From NCBI GenBank assembly GCA_902792815.1, contig CADBAY010000003.1:62001-126000 (forward strand): a DNA stretch of 64,000 nt, written 5' to 3'. The stretch is from an uncultured Bacteroidia bacterium. GTDB taxonomy: Bacteria; Bacteroidota; Bacteroidia; Bacteroidales; UBA932. Position numbers and translations under genes: made by a program. A model generated the notes under the pieces. That model saw only the letters and a program-made list of their open reading frames with translations, was not told the origin of the DNA and did no database searches. Positions 50,399 to 59,850 of the stretch are shown piece by piece. Within the stretch, counting starts at the first letter, position 1, and each line of letters starts with the position of its first letter.

Positions 50399-51309
50399 AC
50401 ATTGAGGAGATACTGAAAGGAATGGTAGATGCAGGGCGCGTGCCCCATGCCATTATGTTTTCCGAGCCCGACGGAGGTCCGGCTTTCGGCCTTGCCGTCG
50501 GTTTCCTTAAGTATCTGTACGGGGAGGCGGGAGGCCGGGTGGCCAAACTCATACACCCCGATGTGCATTTCATTTTTCCCACAACCTCGCCCCAGACCTC
50601 AAGTTCTCTCGCTCCTCAGTTCAGGGAGCTTGCCCTTGCCAATCCTTCCTTTACCGAGGCCGAATTAAACTCCGCCCTGGGCATAGAGGGCAAGAGTTCG
50701 CTCATAGCCGTGGCCGAGGCCAAGGAAGTGCTCTCCAGCCTCTCGCTGAGCGCCCTGGAAGGCGGATGGCGGAGCGTAGTTATATACTTGCCCGAAAAGA
50801 TGAATCAGGAAACGGCCAACCGTCTCCTTAAATCGATAGAGGAACCCAGCGAGAAGACTCTCTTCATCCTTATCACCCATGCTCCGGAGAAGGTGCTCCG
50901 CACCATCTGGTCGCGCTGTCAGCATTTCCAGCTCGGAGATGCTCTGAGGGCACCTGATTTTGACTCTCCCGAATTGCTTGATACTCTGATGGATGCCTTG
51001 AGCTCGAGAGACCTTTTCGCCGCCCTGGAGGCGGGCGAAAAGATTTCGGCTCTTCCCTCGAGGGAAAATGCAAAAGCTTTTTGTAAATTTGCAGCCGACG
51101 CGATGCGCAACCTGTTCATTGCCCAGCAAGGGCTGGACCTGCCGGCCACCTCTTCCGGTAAGGCGTCAGAGTGGGCACCGCGCTTTAAAAAAACCTTCCC
51201 CAGGGCCGCTGCCGCCTGTTTTGACAGGGCCGCCCGCCTTGTGGACAGGAACGTAAATACCAAAATCGTGTTCACCGACTTGGTGAACCGCCTTTCAAGT
51301 TTGTGCTGA
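50395..51309 (+). CDS. holB: DNA polymerase III delta' subunit-like protein
   Basis: The 304-residue protein resembles the clamp-loader delta' subunit. It has an inactive AAA+ domain without a Walker A lysine loop (RVPHAIMFSEPDGGPAFGLAVGF). It also contains the delta' signature YLPEKMNQETANRLLKSIEEPSEKTLFILITHAPEKVLRTIWSRC. It overlaps the preceding gene by 4 bp (ATGA). The holB-ricT-gldH order is a familiar Bacteroidota arrangement. Confidence 0.9.
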   Translation: MNIEEILKGMVDAGRVPHAIMFSEPDGGPAFGLAVGFLKYLYGEAGGRVAKLIHPDVHFIFPTTSPQTSSSLAPQFRELALANPSFTEAELNSALGIEGKSSLIAVAEAKEVLSSLSLSALEGGWRSVVIYLPEKMNQETANRLLKSIEEPSEKTLFILITHAPEKVLRTIWSRCQHFQLGDALRAPDFDSPELLDTLMDALSSRDLFAALEAGEKISALPSRENAKAFCKFAADAMRNLFIAQQGLDLPATSSGKASEWAPRFKKTFPRAAAACFDRAARLVDRNVNTKIVFTDLVNRLSSLC

Positions 51310-52460
51310 TGGACAACGAGACCATACAATACGATTGCTTCCGTGGCTGCACCGTTACCGGCGGGGCAGACGGCGAAGATATATCCTGCGGCTACAGGGC
51401 CGGCTGCTGCAAGCTGTCGGACCGCAACTGGCTAAAGGGAATGGACGACGGCACCTGTCCGGACATTTTCGAGGTGCGTTTCAAAAACACCCGCAAGGGC
51501 TTCTATGTCAACGATTCGCAGCAGAAGCTCAGCGTGGGTGACCTGGTGATTGTGGAGGCGACCAACGGCCACGACCTTGGGATAGTTACTCTCAACGGCC
51601 CTATTGTGGCCCGCCAGATGGCCTGCAAGGGCGTAAATCCGGAGACTACCGAATTCAAGAAAATATACCGCAAAGCCAAGCCCCTTGATATCCAGAAGTG
51701 GCAGGAAGCGATAGCCCGCGAGCATGACACCATGATCAAAGCCCGCAAGATTGCCGCCGAGCTTGGGCTGGAGATGAAAATCGGTGACGTGGAGTTCCAG
51801 GGCGACGGTACGAAGGCCATCTTCTACTATATAGCCGACGGCCGCGTTGACTTCCGACAGCTTATCAAGGTATTTGCCGAGGAGTTCCGCATACGCATAG
51901 AGATGAAGCAGATAGGCGCCCGTCAGGAGGCCGGTCTCATAGGCGGCCTTGGGGTGTGCGGAAGGGAACTTTGCTGCGCCAACTATATCACATCTTTCCA
52001 AAGCATATCCACCTCTGCGGCACGCTGCCAGGATCTTTCGCTTAACCCGCAGAAACTGGCGGGGCAGTGCGGCAAGCTTAAGTGCTGCCTCAATTACGAG
52101 GTGGCCAATTATCTCGATGCCCAGTCGCGCATTCCGCGCGTCCAGGGTCCTCTGGAGTTCGAGGACGGTCTGGCATATCTGCGCAAGACCGACATCCTCA
52201 GGGAGATTATGTACTTCTCGTACGACCGCAACTCCGATGCCGACCTTTATCCCCTTGATGCCGCCGAGGTGCGTGAGATTCTGGAGATGAACCGTGCCGG
52301 GCAGAAGCCCGAGTCGCTCCGCACCGAGCCGGAGCCTTACATCCCCGAATTTGTAACTGCGGTAGGTGACGACAGCATTTCCCGCTTCGACGCTCCCAAG
52401 CGCAAGCGCTCGCGCAAGAAGAACGGCCGCCACGGCCGCAAGCAGGGAGATAAGCAGTGA
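51309..52460 (+). CDS. ricT: RicT/PSP1-type iron-sulfur regulatory protein
   Basis: The 383-residue protein has a central PSP1 C-terminal domain (about 95-185, FEVRFKNTRKGFYVNDSQQKLSVGDLVIVE and FRQLIKVFAEEFRIRIEMKQIGARQEAG). A cysteine cluster follows (GVCGRELCCANYI and QCGKLKCCLNYE), and the tail is very basic and probably disordered (RKRSRKKNGRHGRKQ). In Bacillus subtilis RicT works with RicA/RicF on RNase Y and binds Fe-S clusters. The role in Bacteroidota is less clear. The ATG at 51309 shares one base with the holB stop. Confidence 0.9.
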   Translation: MDNETIQYDCFRGCTVTGGADGEDISCGYRAGCCKLSDRNWLKGMDDGTCPDIFEVRFKNTRKGFYVNDSQQKLSVGDLVIVEATNGHDLGIVTLNGPIVARQMACKGVNPETTEFKKIYRKAKPLDIQKWQEAIAREHDTMIKARKIAAELGLEMKIGDVEFQGDGTKAIFYYIADGRVDFRQLIKVFAEEFRIRIEMKQIGARQEAGLIGGLGVCGRELCCANYITSFQSISTSAARCQDLSLNPQKLAGQCGKLKCCLNYEVANYLDAQSRIPRVQGPLEFEDGLAYLRKTDILREIMYFSYDRNSDADLYPLDAAEVREILEMNRAGQKPESLRTEPEPYIPEFVTAVGDDSISRFDAPKRKRSRKKNGRHGRKQGDKQ

Positions 52461-52876
52461 TGCGCCGCCCTCTCAGCCTGATTGCCTTAGCGGTGCTGCT
52501 GACCTGCTGCGCCCAGCCTTCGTCATACGAGCAGTTTGTACGCTCCGACAAGTCGGGGGAGTACAGCTTCACACTGGACATGTCGGACACCCTTGCCGCT
52601 TACGATCTGGCTTTCTACACGCTTATCGACCGTCCCCTCTTTCAGCGTGACACTCTGGTCAGTTTCCCTCTGAACGTGGTGTGGCGCTCGCCTTCGGGCA
52701 GGTATTTTTCCGAGACGGTTTACTATCCGGCCGATTCGCTGCGCGTAAGGTACCGCAGCGGAGTCGTCCCCTCGGAAGGAGGAGAGTGGGCCCTTCAGGT
52801 AAGCGTAACCCCCGAACCTGCGGGGTTCAGGGGTCTTGGCGTAATCTGCAGCAAATCGGCCCAGGCTAGTTTTTAG
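52460..52876 (+). CDS. gldH: Gliding motility lipoprotein GldH-like
   Basis: The 138-residue lipoprotein (lipobox VLLTCC) has a jelly-roll-like beta pattern (YDLAFYTLIDRPLFQRDTLVSFPLNVVWRSPSGRYFSETVYYP) as in GldH. GldH is needed for gliding in Flavobacterium. In non-gliding Bacteroidales it is retained next to ricT and its role is uncertain. The ATG at 52460 overlaps the ricT stop by one base. Its 3' end overlaps the convergent DUF3857 gene by 11 bp. Confidence 0.8.
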   Translation: MRRPLSLIALAVLLTCCAQPSSYEQFVRSDKSGEYSFTLDMSDTLAAYDLAFYTLIDRPLFQRDTLVSFPLNVVWRSPSGRYFSETVYYPADSLRVRYRSGVVPSEGGEWALQVSVTPEPAGFRGLGVICSKSAQASF

Positions 52877-54737
52877 CTGTCAGCACAAGGTCGGCATCGT
52901 AGCAACGGTTCACTTTGCGGGCAAACTCGCGGAACTGGGCATAAGTGTCCGACCCGGAACGGTACTTCTTGAACTGCAAAGTCTGAACTATGTAAATGCT
53001 GTCGTCATGTCTCTCCACTGACGATTTAAACTCTGCCCAGGGCGTGTCGAAGGACACCGACTCCGGCAGGCTCTCGATATCATAGCCCTTGGGAATGTGT
53101 ATCCGGATCATGTCGGAACTTGTATAGCCAGAGGGGATTTCTATGTCGTTTACACGCACTTTCTTCTGGATGGGGAGCCGTTTACTCACTGGATTCAGAG
53201 GAATGAATATGCGTCCGCTCTCAATGCGGGCGTAGCGGAGTGTCCGAAAACTATAGTTAATGGTCTTGCGGGGACAGAACCCCCGGCCGCATTTGCCGTA
53301 ATCAGCAAAATTATCACTCTCGGAGAGTATCTTTACATCTTCCGGATGAAGTTTGAGGCCGGCGGTGAGCATTTGCTCGCGAGTGTCGGGTTTAAGGTCT
53401 CCCCAACTATAGTAGTTCTCGGTGTAGTCGAGCATCAAATGCCTGCTTACGTTCACCGTGGCACTGCCGTCAGCGGCAAGTGCAACATCGAATTCCTGCT
53501 TGCAGCAACTCAGGGAGTCGTGGTATGCGCCCACGCGTACAAGCTCTCCTCCCTCCGGCTTGATGAGCACAATCTCGTGCCCAGCTACATCCTCGTGCCT
53601 GTAGCCGAGGGGAATTTTGGGATTGGTACATTCTACAAACACCGTGTCTTTCAATTCCGGCAAGGGAACTGCGAGCATGGCGTGGTTCATCTGCCCCGTG
53701 GCGGTGAAACCTGGCATGAGATCTTTGTTGTGGGTATTGATAATGTAGTAAATGGATGGTACGCCTACGGCTTTAAGCATGGCGGATAGATAGTTGGACA
53801 AGGCTTTGCAGTCCCCGAATCCGCTGCGGTCCACTTCTGCTGCAGCGATGGGCTTCAGCTTGCCTATCCCCAGTTCGATTGCTACGTAGCGGGTCTTTTC
53901 ACGCAGGTACTGGTACAGGACGCACAGCTTCTCATAGGAGTTCTTGCAGTCTTTGGTCATATCTTGCAACTTGGCTTGCGTTTCCGGGAACAGGGTATCA
54001 GTGCCCTGGCTTATATTACTCAGCCACAGGCCGTATTCCTTCCAGTCGGCCTGAGTGCCGGTGGTCCCGGCGTAAGAAAAGCTCTTGGGCGCAGCATATA
54101 CCATAGGCACCATCTCACGGGTTGACGGCATAAGGAACTCGTCCTGGATGGGCTGGAAATCCTTTACCTGCCACTCGTAAATAGAGCGTCCTTTTTGTTC
54201 CGATACTTGGAGCGGGGTGACATTGCTTGAGTAACAAACGATTTGAGTTTCCGTAGGCAGATCTAGTTTGTAGGAAGCCGATTTAAGGAGTACGTTGTCG
54301 GAAGCAAGAGGCAAGAACACAGGAAAGGTGTTTACTCCTCCTTTGTAGTTCACAGTGTACTCATAGCGGACGGTAAAAGGATAGTGCCCCGAAGGACTGT
54401 AGCCCGATATAAAACTGTCTTCCGCAAGGCCGGAAGAGATGGACTGGGTGTAAAGGTCTTTCTTGCCGAACTTAAGCTTGCGACCGCCCGTTTCCAGCTC
54501 TCCGCTGAATGTGCCGACACTCCGGAAAGAGTCGGTATAGATTAGGGGAGTAGCCTGGGAAACCCCGTTCTCGTTGTTTACCAATACTTCTGCGCTCACT
54601 TTGTACACGCCGCTTTGGGATGACTGGAGGGTAAAACTCTCGTTATGGGAGATAACCACAGCATCTGGTGTTTGGCCAGCCGCAGTCAGTGACAGCAATA
54701 CCGCCATAAGAAACAAAATAGAGCGGCGGCGTATCAT
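52866..54737 (-). CDS. DUF3857/transglutaminase-like protein (second of pair)
   Basis: The 623-residue exported protein has a signal peptide (IRRRSILFLMAVLLSLTAAGQ). DUF3857 covers about 40-220. A transglutaminase-like fold at about 265-385 keeps the nucleophile region GFGDCKALSNYL and the histidine NHAMLAV. The usual Asp position reads VECTNP, with Glu. A C-terminal beta domain follows. These proteins are widespread in Bacteroidota and of unknown role. Cys and His here look intact, unlike in the upstream partner. The ATG at 54737 overlaps the upstream stop by 4 bp. Confidence 0.85.
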   Translation of the reverse strand: MIRRRSILFLMAVLLSLTAAGQTPDAVVISHNESFTLQSSQSGVYKVSAEVLVNNENGVSQATPLIYTDSFRSVGTFSGELETGGRKLKFGKKDLYTQSISSGLAEDSFISGYSPSGHYPFTVRYEYTVNYKGGVNTFPVFLPLASDNVLLKSASYKLDLPTETQIVCYSSNVTPLQVSEQKGRSIYEWQVKDFQPIQDEFLMPSTREMVPMVYAAPKSFSYAGTTGTQADWKEYGLWLSNISQGTDTLFPETQAKLQDMTKDCKNSYEKLCVLYQYLREKTRYVAIELGIGKLKPIAAAEVDRSGFGDCKALSNYLSAMLKAVGVPSIYYIINTHNKDLMPGFTATGQMNHAMLAVPLPELKDTVFVECTNPKIPLGYRHEDVAGHEIVLIKPEGGELVRVGAYHDSLSCCKQEFDVALAADGSATVNVSRHLMLDYTENYYSWGDLKPDTREQMLTAGLKLHPEDVKILSESDNFADYGKCGRGFCPRKTINYSFRTLRYARIESGRIFIPLNPVSKRLPIQKKVRVNDIEIPSGYTSSDMIRIHIPKGYDIESLPESVSFDTPWAEFKSSVERHDDSIYIVQTLQFKKYRSGSDTYAQFREFARKVNRCYDADLVLTAKN

Positions 54738-56719
54738 TTCTTCTTCAAAACGATGGTTGAACTGTAAAGGCTGCACAGATGAGCCCAATAGTCGCGGAGG
54801 TCTTTGTATTGATCGGCGAGCAGGTTACACCCGTTACGGGTAAAACGATAGTTAAACGATATTGTACGGTCTCCATCAAACTGGCACTGAGCTATGGTGC
54901 GGCTACCCAGAACGGCGCAGTTTAGCGATACCGTTTGAGGTATGGACTCAACAGTATATCCCTCGGGAATAAAGATGAATGCGGTATATACTATACTTTC
55001 TGGGTACGGGAATTCTACCGGAATCATGCGCTCTGGCTCCCTGAAATCGCTTTCTTCGTGATATTTAGACAGGAACGGACGAACGTATATAAGGTCACCG
55101 GACTTGCTTGCCTGCGAGCAGAAAGAATAATCCAAAACGGCGTCAGGGCTCCACTGGTCGGCACCCTGGAAGGTCATGTCTTCTATCTCTATTTGATCGT
55201 CACCCTCAATGTCCTCTGCAAATTTTTCATCATCATCGAAACTGTGCCAGGCACTTTTTAGCGTAGCCGCCCAGTTGTTGTAGCAATGTTGGCTTCGGGT
55301 GCCGTTGATACTTCCGTCAGCAGCTACTTCCATCTTTACCGAGTCAATGAGTTGGTTGCGGCTCAATTGGGAAAGGTCCACCCAATGCCCCGGGCCTTTA
55401 AGTGGCACCAGACGGGCTTTGGAGACCAAGTAGTTGGTCGGCAACACGTTAAGATATGAATTCTTATCGGCTGCTTCCATATACCAAATCTTTCCGGATG
55501 GAGCTATGACTTCCAGCACCACGGCATTATAGTCATCAGAGCTGACATGGTAGTCGAGCAGCAGCCCACAGTCGCGGGTTTTAACGAATACCGGTTCTGC
55601 TTTAAACCCGGCGTCGTTGAGCGCCGATGCCACAAGGGCGTTGATATCGGCAGAATCACCTTCCTGTGCTTTATAAGCCTTTGCCGATTCGGGAAGAATG
55701 TTTAGATAATCGTTCCAATGCACTTTATCAAGTACAGCGTTGCGAATGGCTACCACTTGTGCCGCTTCGTCCTCTGAACTTGCCTTGGCCTGGGCGGCCT
55801 GTTCGGCAAAACGCGATTTTGCGTGGAATTCTTTAATAAAACCATTCGCCTGCAGTTCTTCATCAACTTGTTCCCAAGTGGTACTGTAGTCCTTAAAATA
55901 CTGATTGGCAATGTTGATCAGGCGAAGGTCGTAAGTGCACCCCAGGCGATACAAGTCGGGGCAGTAGCAGTGCGGGGATGGCTTGTATGCCGGCACGTCA
56001 ACAGCCCTGTGGGTGTCGGTTATGGTGTTGAATTCCAGCGATCCTCCGTTGTCAAAGCTAACTCTGCCGGGTGTGGAAGATTCTGTGGTCATGCTCGGTA
56101 CATATCCCCGCATGATGCGATTGAATTTGAAATAGTCGCAGTAAGAGAAAACAACCTCGGACAGATTGATGGGGTAGCTGGTCTGTAGATACAAGGTTCC
56201 GATATTGGCCACCCGTGGAGATGTGTAAGTGAACGAGACCTCCACCACTGAACCTACGCGTACATTCTGCGCAGAGAACGATACGGCCCGTCTTTTTTCC
56301 GATACTTCCTCGTCGAAAATAAGCTTGCGTGGCAGTTTATCAACCACTTTTTTGCCATTTTCAATATTGTAGGTGACTACTTTGATATTGCTGACCGACT
56401 CTCTTGGATCTGTAGCAATGGAGTAATATATTTTGTAGTCCCCGTGCTTCTTGCCAGACTCTTTAAGCACCTTGAAGCGCTCTGTGTGGGTTACCCTGCG
56501 GGTAAAGCCCATTACGTTTGTTATCGTGGCGTCCACATCTATCTTTCGGTATAGAATGAGCACAGCGGCCGAAGTATCCTGGGGGTATTCCGCCATTTTA
56601 AGCTCTTCATCGGAAATGACGCCGAACTTGGGGTTAATTGGAATCGACTGCGCGCCGGCGTCCAAATAGCATAGCAGCATGGTGCATAGCACAACAGTGG
56701 CTCTTAGTTTGAGTGTCAT
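54734..56719 (-). CDS. DUF3857 protein with degenerate transglutaminase-like domain (first of pair)
   Basis: The 661-residue exported protein has a signal peptide (MTLKLRATVVLCTMLLCYLDAGAQ). DUF3857 covers about 60-240 and a transglutaminase-like region about 330-440. Where active homologs have the Cys (G-D-C), this protein reads EGDSADIN, so the nucleophile is serine and catalysis is unlikely. It probably works with the product of the next gene, possibly as an inactive partner. A -7 box lies 34 nt upstream. Confidence 0.82.
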   Translation of the reverse strand: MTLKLRATVVLCTMLLCYLDAGAQSIPINPKFGVISDEELKMAEYPQDTSAAVLILYRKIDVDATITNVMGFTRRVTHTERFKVLKESGKKHGDYKIYYSIATDPRESVSNIKVVTYNIENGKKVVDKLPRKLIFDEEVSEKRRAVSFSAQNVRVGSVVEVSFTYTSPRVANIGTLYLQTSYPINLSEVVFSYCDYFKFNRIMRGYVPSMTTESSTPGRVSFDNGGSLEFNTITDTHRAVDVPAYKPSPHCYCPDLYRLGCTYDLRLINIANQYFKDYSTTWEQVDEELQANGFIKEFHAKSRFAEQAAQAKASSEDEAAQVVAIRNAVLDKVHWNDYLNILPESAKAYKAQEGDSADINALVASALNDAGFKAEPVFVKTRDCGLLLDYHVSSDDYNAVVLEVIAPSGKIWYMEAADKNSYLNVLPTNYLVSKARLVPLKGPGHWVDLSQLSRNQLIDSVKMEVAADGSINGTRSQHCYNNWAATLKSAWHSFDDDEKFAEDIEGDDQIEIEDMTFQGADQWSPDAVLDYSFCSQASKSGDLIYVRPFLSKYHEESDFREPERMIPVEFPYPESIVYTAFIFIPEGYTVESIPQTVSLNCAVLGSRTIAQCQFDGDRTISFNYRFTRNGCNLLADQYKDLRDYWAHLCSLYSSTIVLKKK

Positions 56720-56753
56720 AGTTTAAAAAGAAAAATTACCAGTCTTATAAACG

Positions 56754-56761
56754 CAAATTTA
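56754..56761 (-). promoter_or_regulatory. -7 element TAAATTTG for the DUF3857 operon
   Basis: The minus-strand TAAATTTG ends 34 nt before the ATG at 56719. Confidence 0.55.
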
Positions 56762-56805
56762 TTAAAAAAGATGCAATTTCAATACCACGGCGCTCCCAAA
56801 GGCAT

Positions 56806-56841
56806 AAAAAAGCCGGCGGGAAGGGATTCCTGCCGGCTTTT
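56806..56841 (-). terminator. Rho-independent terminator of the rplM-rpsI-rpsB-tsf operon
   Basis: A 10-bp stem (56808-56817 with 56832-56841) is followed on the minus strand by a run of T. It lies 18 bp after the tsf stop. Confidence 0.88.
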
Positions 56842-56858
56842 GTATTGGTGACTGATGA

Positions 56859-57854
56859 TTAGTCGTTGAGGGAGAAGCGCTTGAAGGCGACCACCTTGGC
56901 CTCTTTGTCCTCGGCTGCGATAGCGGCCTTGACGGAGATCTTGTCGTCGCTCATCTGGTACTCCTGCTCCTCGAGGGTCTGCTCCTTGAGGAATTTCTGC
57001 ACGCGGCCGTTTGCGATATTCTCGATCATTGCGGGGTTCAGGCTTGCGGCCTTCTCCTCGCCGACGGTCTTGATAATCTCGCGGGCCTGGGCAGCCTGCT
57101 CGGGAGTGATCCAGCCCTTTGCGGTGTTGGACTCGATATGGTCTTCGCTGTCCACGTGAGCGGGATTGATGCCCACTTTCTTAAGGGCGGCGTCGATGGC
57201 CTTCTGGACCATCTCGTCCTTGGTCTTCTGGACGGCAACGGCTTTCTCGTTGTCCAGTACGCTCTGAGGGCAGTCAGCTATGCCTATGGACACAGGGTTC
57301 ATAGAAGCGACCTGCATCACCACACCTTTGGCGAGAGCCTCGCTGACGGGCTTGTTGAAGCCTACCAATGCGCCAAGCTTGCCATTGATCTTGTGGATGT
57401 ATTCGGCCACGAAAGGAGCCTCCACGAGGGCGTAGCCCACCAGGACGTGCTTCTCTCCGGTCTTGCCGGTCTGTGCCTCTACTGCCTCGGCCACGGTGTA
57501 TCCGTCGGGCATCTTGCAGGCCTTGAGGCCTTCAAGGTCGGCGGGGCAGTTTGCGATGGCCACGTCGGCGATGGCGTCGGCGAGGTTCTGGAAGTCGGAG
57601 TTGCGGGACACGAAGTCGGTCTCGCAGCCGAGGCATACCAGAATGCCCTTACCACCTGCGATGCGAGCCTTGACGGCGCCTTCCGATGTCTCACGGTCGG
57701 CCCTCTTGGCTGCAACCATCTTGCCCTTCTCGCGGATGATGCCGATAGCTTTCTCGAAGTTGCCTTCTGCCTCCTCGAGCGCCTTCTTGCAGTCCATCAT
57801 ACCGGCGGAAGTCATCTTACGTAACTTCATTACGTCTGCTGCTGTAATTGCCAT
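56859..57854 (-). CDS. tsf: Translation elongation factor Ts
   Basis: EF-Ts recycles EF-Tu by GDP/GTP exchange. The 331-residue protein has the N-terminal UBA-like domain (MKLRKMTSAGMMDCKKALEEAEG), the CETDFVSRN core motif near residue 77, and both dimerisation-type core subdomains. It is slightly longer than E. coli EF-Ts (283), as in other Bacteroidota. It lies 28 bp downstream of rpsB and ends at a strong terminator. Confidence 0.97.
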   Translation of the reverse strand: MAITAADVMKLRKMTSAGMMDCKKALEEAEGNFEKAIGIIREKGKMVAAKRADRETSEGAVKARIAGGKGILVCLGCETDFVSRNSDFQNLADAIADVAIANCPADLEGLKACKMPDGYTVAEAVEAQTGKTGEKHVLVGYALVEAPFVAEYIHKINGKLGALVGFNKPVSEALAKGVVMQVASMNPVSIGIADCPQSVLDNEKAVAVQKTKDEMVQKAIDAALKKVGINPAHVDSEDHIESNTAKGWITPEQAAQAREIIKTVGEEKAASLNPAMIENIANGRVQKFLKEQTLEEQEYQMSDDKISVKAAIAAEDKEAKVVAFKRFSLND

Positions 57855-57882
57855 AGCTTTATCTCTTTAAGGGTTAATGGAA

Positions 57883-58740
57883 CTATTCGGCCTTGGCCTC
57901 TTCGGCTGCGGGCTGCTCAGCAGCGACCTCTACCTTCTCGGCCTGCTCGGGAGCCTCTTCCTTGGCGGCCTTGCGGGAGCGGAGACGGCGGGTAGCGGCC
58001 TTGGGCTCGCTCTGTGCCTCTTCCTGCTCGGGAGCCTCTTTGTCCTTCTCGAGCTTGCGCTCCTCAAGACCTTCGGCGATGGCTGCGCAGAGGATGTTCA
58101 TAATGCACTCGATGGACTTTGCCGCGTCGTCGTTTGCCGGAATCACATAATCGATAGTGGTGGGATCGCAACAAGTATCAACCATTGCGAATACCGGAAT
58201 GTTGAGGCGGTTGGCTTCTTTGACGGCGTTGGCTTCCTTCTGGATGTCAATCACGAAGATTGCCGAAGGGAGGCGGCTCATGTCGCGGATAGAACCGAGG
58301 TTCTTCTCGAGTTTTGCCCTCTGGCGGTCAACCTGGAGTCTCTCTCTCTTTGCGAGTTTCTCGAAGGTGCCGTCTTCTTTCATCTTGTCGATGGTGCCCA
58401 TCTTCTTGATGGCCTTGCGGATGGTGGGGAAGTTGGTAAGCATACCACCTGCCCAGCGCTCGGTGACCGAAGGCATGCCGACAGCGGTAGCTTTCTCGCT
58501 GACGATGTCTTTGGCCTGCTTCTTGGTGGCTACGAAGAGAATCTTGCGGCCGCTCTTGGCGAGCATCTTCATTTCTTCGGCAGCCTCGTCTATCTTGACG
58601 ATGGTCTTGTGCAGGTCGATGATGTGGATTCCGTTCTTCTGGTCGAAGATGTACGGAGCCATTTTAGGGTTCCACTTGCGGGCAAGGTGTCCGAAGTGTA
58701 CGCCTGCATCAAGCAGTTCTTGGAAATTGGTACGTGACAT
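57883..58740 (-). CDS. rpsB: 30S ribosomal protein S2
   Basis: The 285-residue S2 contains the family patterns GVHFGHLARKWNPKMAPYIF and RWAGGMLTNFPTI. It also has PSAIFVIDIQKEANAVKEANRLNIPVFAMVDTCCDP. The last 55 residues (from about 230) are a low-complexity Glu/Ala/Lys tail not found in the E. coli protein (241 residues). Such tails occur in Bacteroidota S2. It is cotranscribed with tsf. A 160-bp leader separates it from rpsI. Confidence 0.97.
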   Translation of the reverse strand: MSRTNFQELLDAGVHFGHLARKWNPKMAPYIFDQKNGIHIIDLHKTIVKIDEAAEEMKMLAKSGRKILFVATKKQAKDIVSEKATAVGMPSVTERWAGGMLTNFPTIRKAIKKMGTIDKMKEDGTFEKLAKRERLQVDRQRAKLEKNLGSIRDMSRLPSAIFVIDIQKEANAVKEANRLNIPVFAMVDTCCDPTTIDYVIPANDDAAKSIECIMNILCAAIAEGLEERKLEKDKEAPEQEEAQSEPKAATRRLRSRKAAKEEAPEQAEKVEVAAEQPAAEEAKAE

Positions 58741-58900
58741 TGTTTGTTTTGTTCTGTTTTGTTTTTAACTGTGCCCGTTTTCGGGCCTCTTTTCTTCAAG
58801 GCGGAGTAGCGGAGTGTCCGGTCTCCGGCCTTTTCCGCAGGGTGGCAACATTCAACTTGGAATGTTTAAAACCACCTCTGTGCCGTAAATCAACAAAAGA
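58741..58900 (-). promoter_or_regulatory. rpsI-rpsB intergenic leader with hairpins
   Basis: This is 160 bp without a gene. It contains a GCCCG/CGGGC hairpin (58773-58777 with 58782-58786) and a CCGG-TCT-CCGG hairpin near 58829-58839. It could hold an autoregulatory r-protein leader or an internal promoter. I do not recognise a known leader motif. Confidence 0.3.
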
Positions 58901-59290
58901 CTAACGTTTGCTGAACTGGAAGCGTCTGCGGGCTCCGGGCTGACCGGGCTTCTTGCGCTCGACCTCGCGTGCATCGCGGGTGAGGAAACCGGCGGCCTTG
59001 AGAGCGGGACGATATGCTTCCTTGTCAACCTCACAGAGTGCGCGGGCGATTCCGAGACGGATGGCCTCGGCCTGGCCTTTGGTGCCGCCGCCGCAGATAG
59101 TGACCTGAATGTCAAACTGACCTGCAGTACCGGTGACCTCAAGAGGCTGGTTCACCACGTAACGGAGAGTCTCGGCGGGGAAGTAGTTCTCCAGGGGACG
59201 GTCGTTGATGGTGATGTTGCCTTTGCCGGCGGTGAGATAAACGCGAGCCACAGCTGCTTTACGTCTTCCAAGGGCGTGTGTCTGTTCCAT
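58901..59290 (-). CDS. rpsI: 30S ribosomal protein S9
   Basis: The 129-residue S9 begins [18 protein letters not shown]. It contains [14 protein letters not shown] and [14 protein letters not shown]. It ends in the conserved [10 protein letters not shown], the basic tail that reaches the P-site tRNA. It lies 9 bp after rplM. Confidence 0.97.
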   Translation of the reverse strand: MEQTHALGRRKAAVARVYLTAGKGNITINDRPLENYFPAETLRYVVNQPLEVTGTAGQFDIQVTICGGGTKGQAEAIRLGIARALCEVDKEAYRPALKAAGFLTRDAREVERKKPGQPGARRRFQFSKR

Positions 59291-59299
59291 TTGCTCTGT

Positions 59300-59752
59300 T
59301 TAAATTTCGTTTAACTTGATGGTTTTGGGATTCTGGGCCTGGTGCGGATGCTCGGGACCTGCGTAAACGTGCAGATTGCCAAGGATCTTAACACCAAGAC
59401 GGGTCTTGGGGAGCATTCCACGGACTGCCCTCCTCACGAGTTCGGCCGGCCTCTTCTCGAGGATCTCCTTGGGCGTTGTAAAGCGCTGTCCGCCGGGATA
59501 TCCGGTGTAACGCGTGTAAACGCGGTCGGTCATTTTCTTGCCACCAAGGGCCACCTTCTCGGCGTTGACTACGATGACGTTGTCACCACAGTCCACGTTG
59601 GGGGTGAAGCCGGGCTTGGTCTTGCCACGAAGGACAAGAGCCACGCGGGCGGCGAGACGACCAAGTGCGAGATCCGTCGCGTCAATGACGACCCACTCTT
59701 TGTTCACAGTGCCCTTGTTCAGGGATACTGTCTTGTAGCTTTGTGTGTCCAC
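59300..59752 (-). CDS. rplM: 50S ribosomal protein L13
   Basis: The 150-residue L13 contains KEWVVIDATDLALGRLAARVALVLRGK, NVIVVNAEKVALGGKKMTDRVYTRYTGYPGG, and VRRAVRGMLPKTRLG. It heads the rplM-rpsI-rpsB-tsf operon, with a -7 box about 60 nt upstream. Confidence 0.97.
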   Translation of the reverse strand: MDTQSYKTVSLNKGTVNKEWVVIDATDLALGRLAARVALVLRGKTKPGFTPNVDCGDNVIVVNAEKVALGGKKMTDRVYTRYTGYPGGQRFTTPKEILEKRPAELVRRAVRGMLPKTRLGVKILGNLHVYAGPEHPHQAQNPKTIKLNEI

Positions 59753-59811
59753 TGTCTTGATCTTTAATAGGTTAATAATAACATTGCGATCCCTTCAAAA
59801 ATTAGGGGACG

Positions 59812-59819
59812 CAAAGGTA
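59812..59819 (-). promoter_or_regulatory. -7 element TACCTTTG for the rplM operon
   Basis: The minus-strand TACCTTTG ends 59 nt before the ATG at 59752. Confidence 0.65.
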
Positions 59820-59850
59820 GAAATTATTTCTTAAATATCAAAGTTTATGC

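Noticed and set aside
53226..58820. Shared short string GTAGCGGAGTGTCCG near 53230 and a similar one near 58808
   Set aside because: About 15 bp, without flanking similarity; probably chance in GC-rich DNA.
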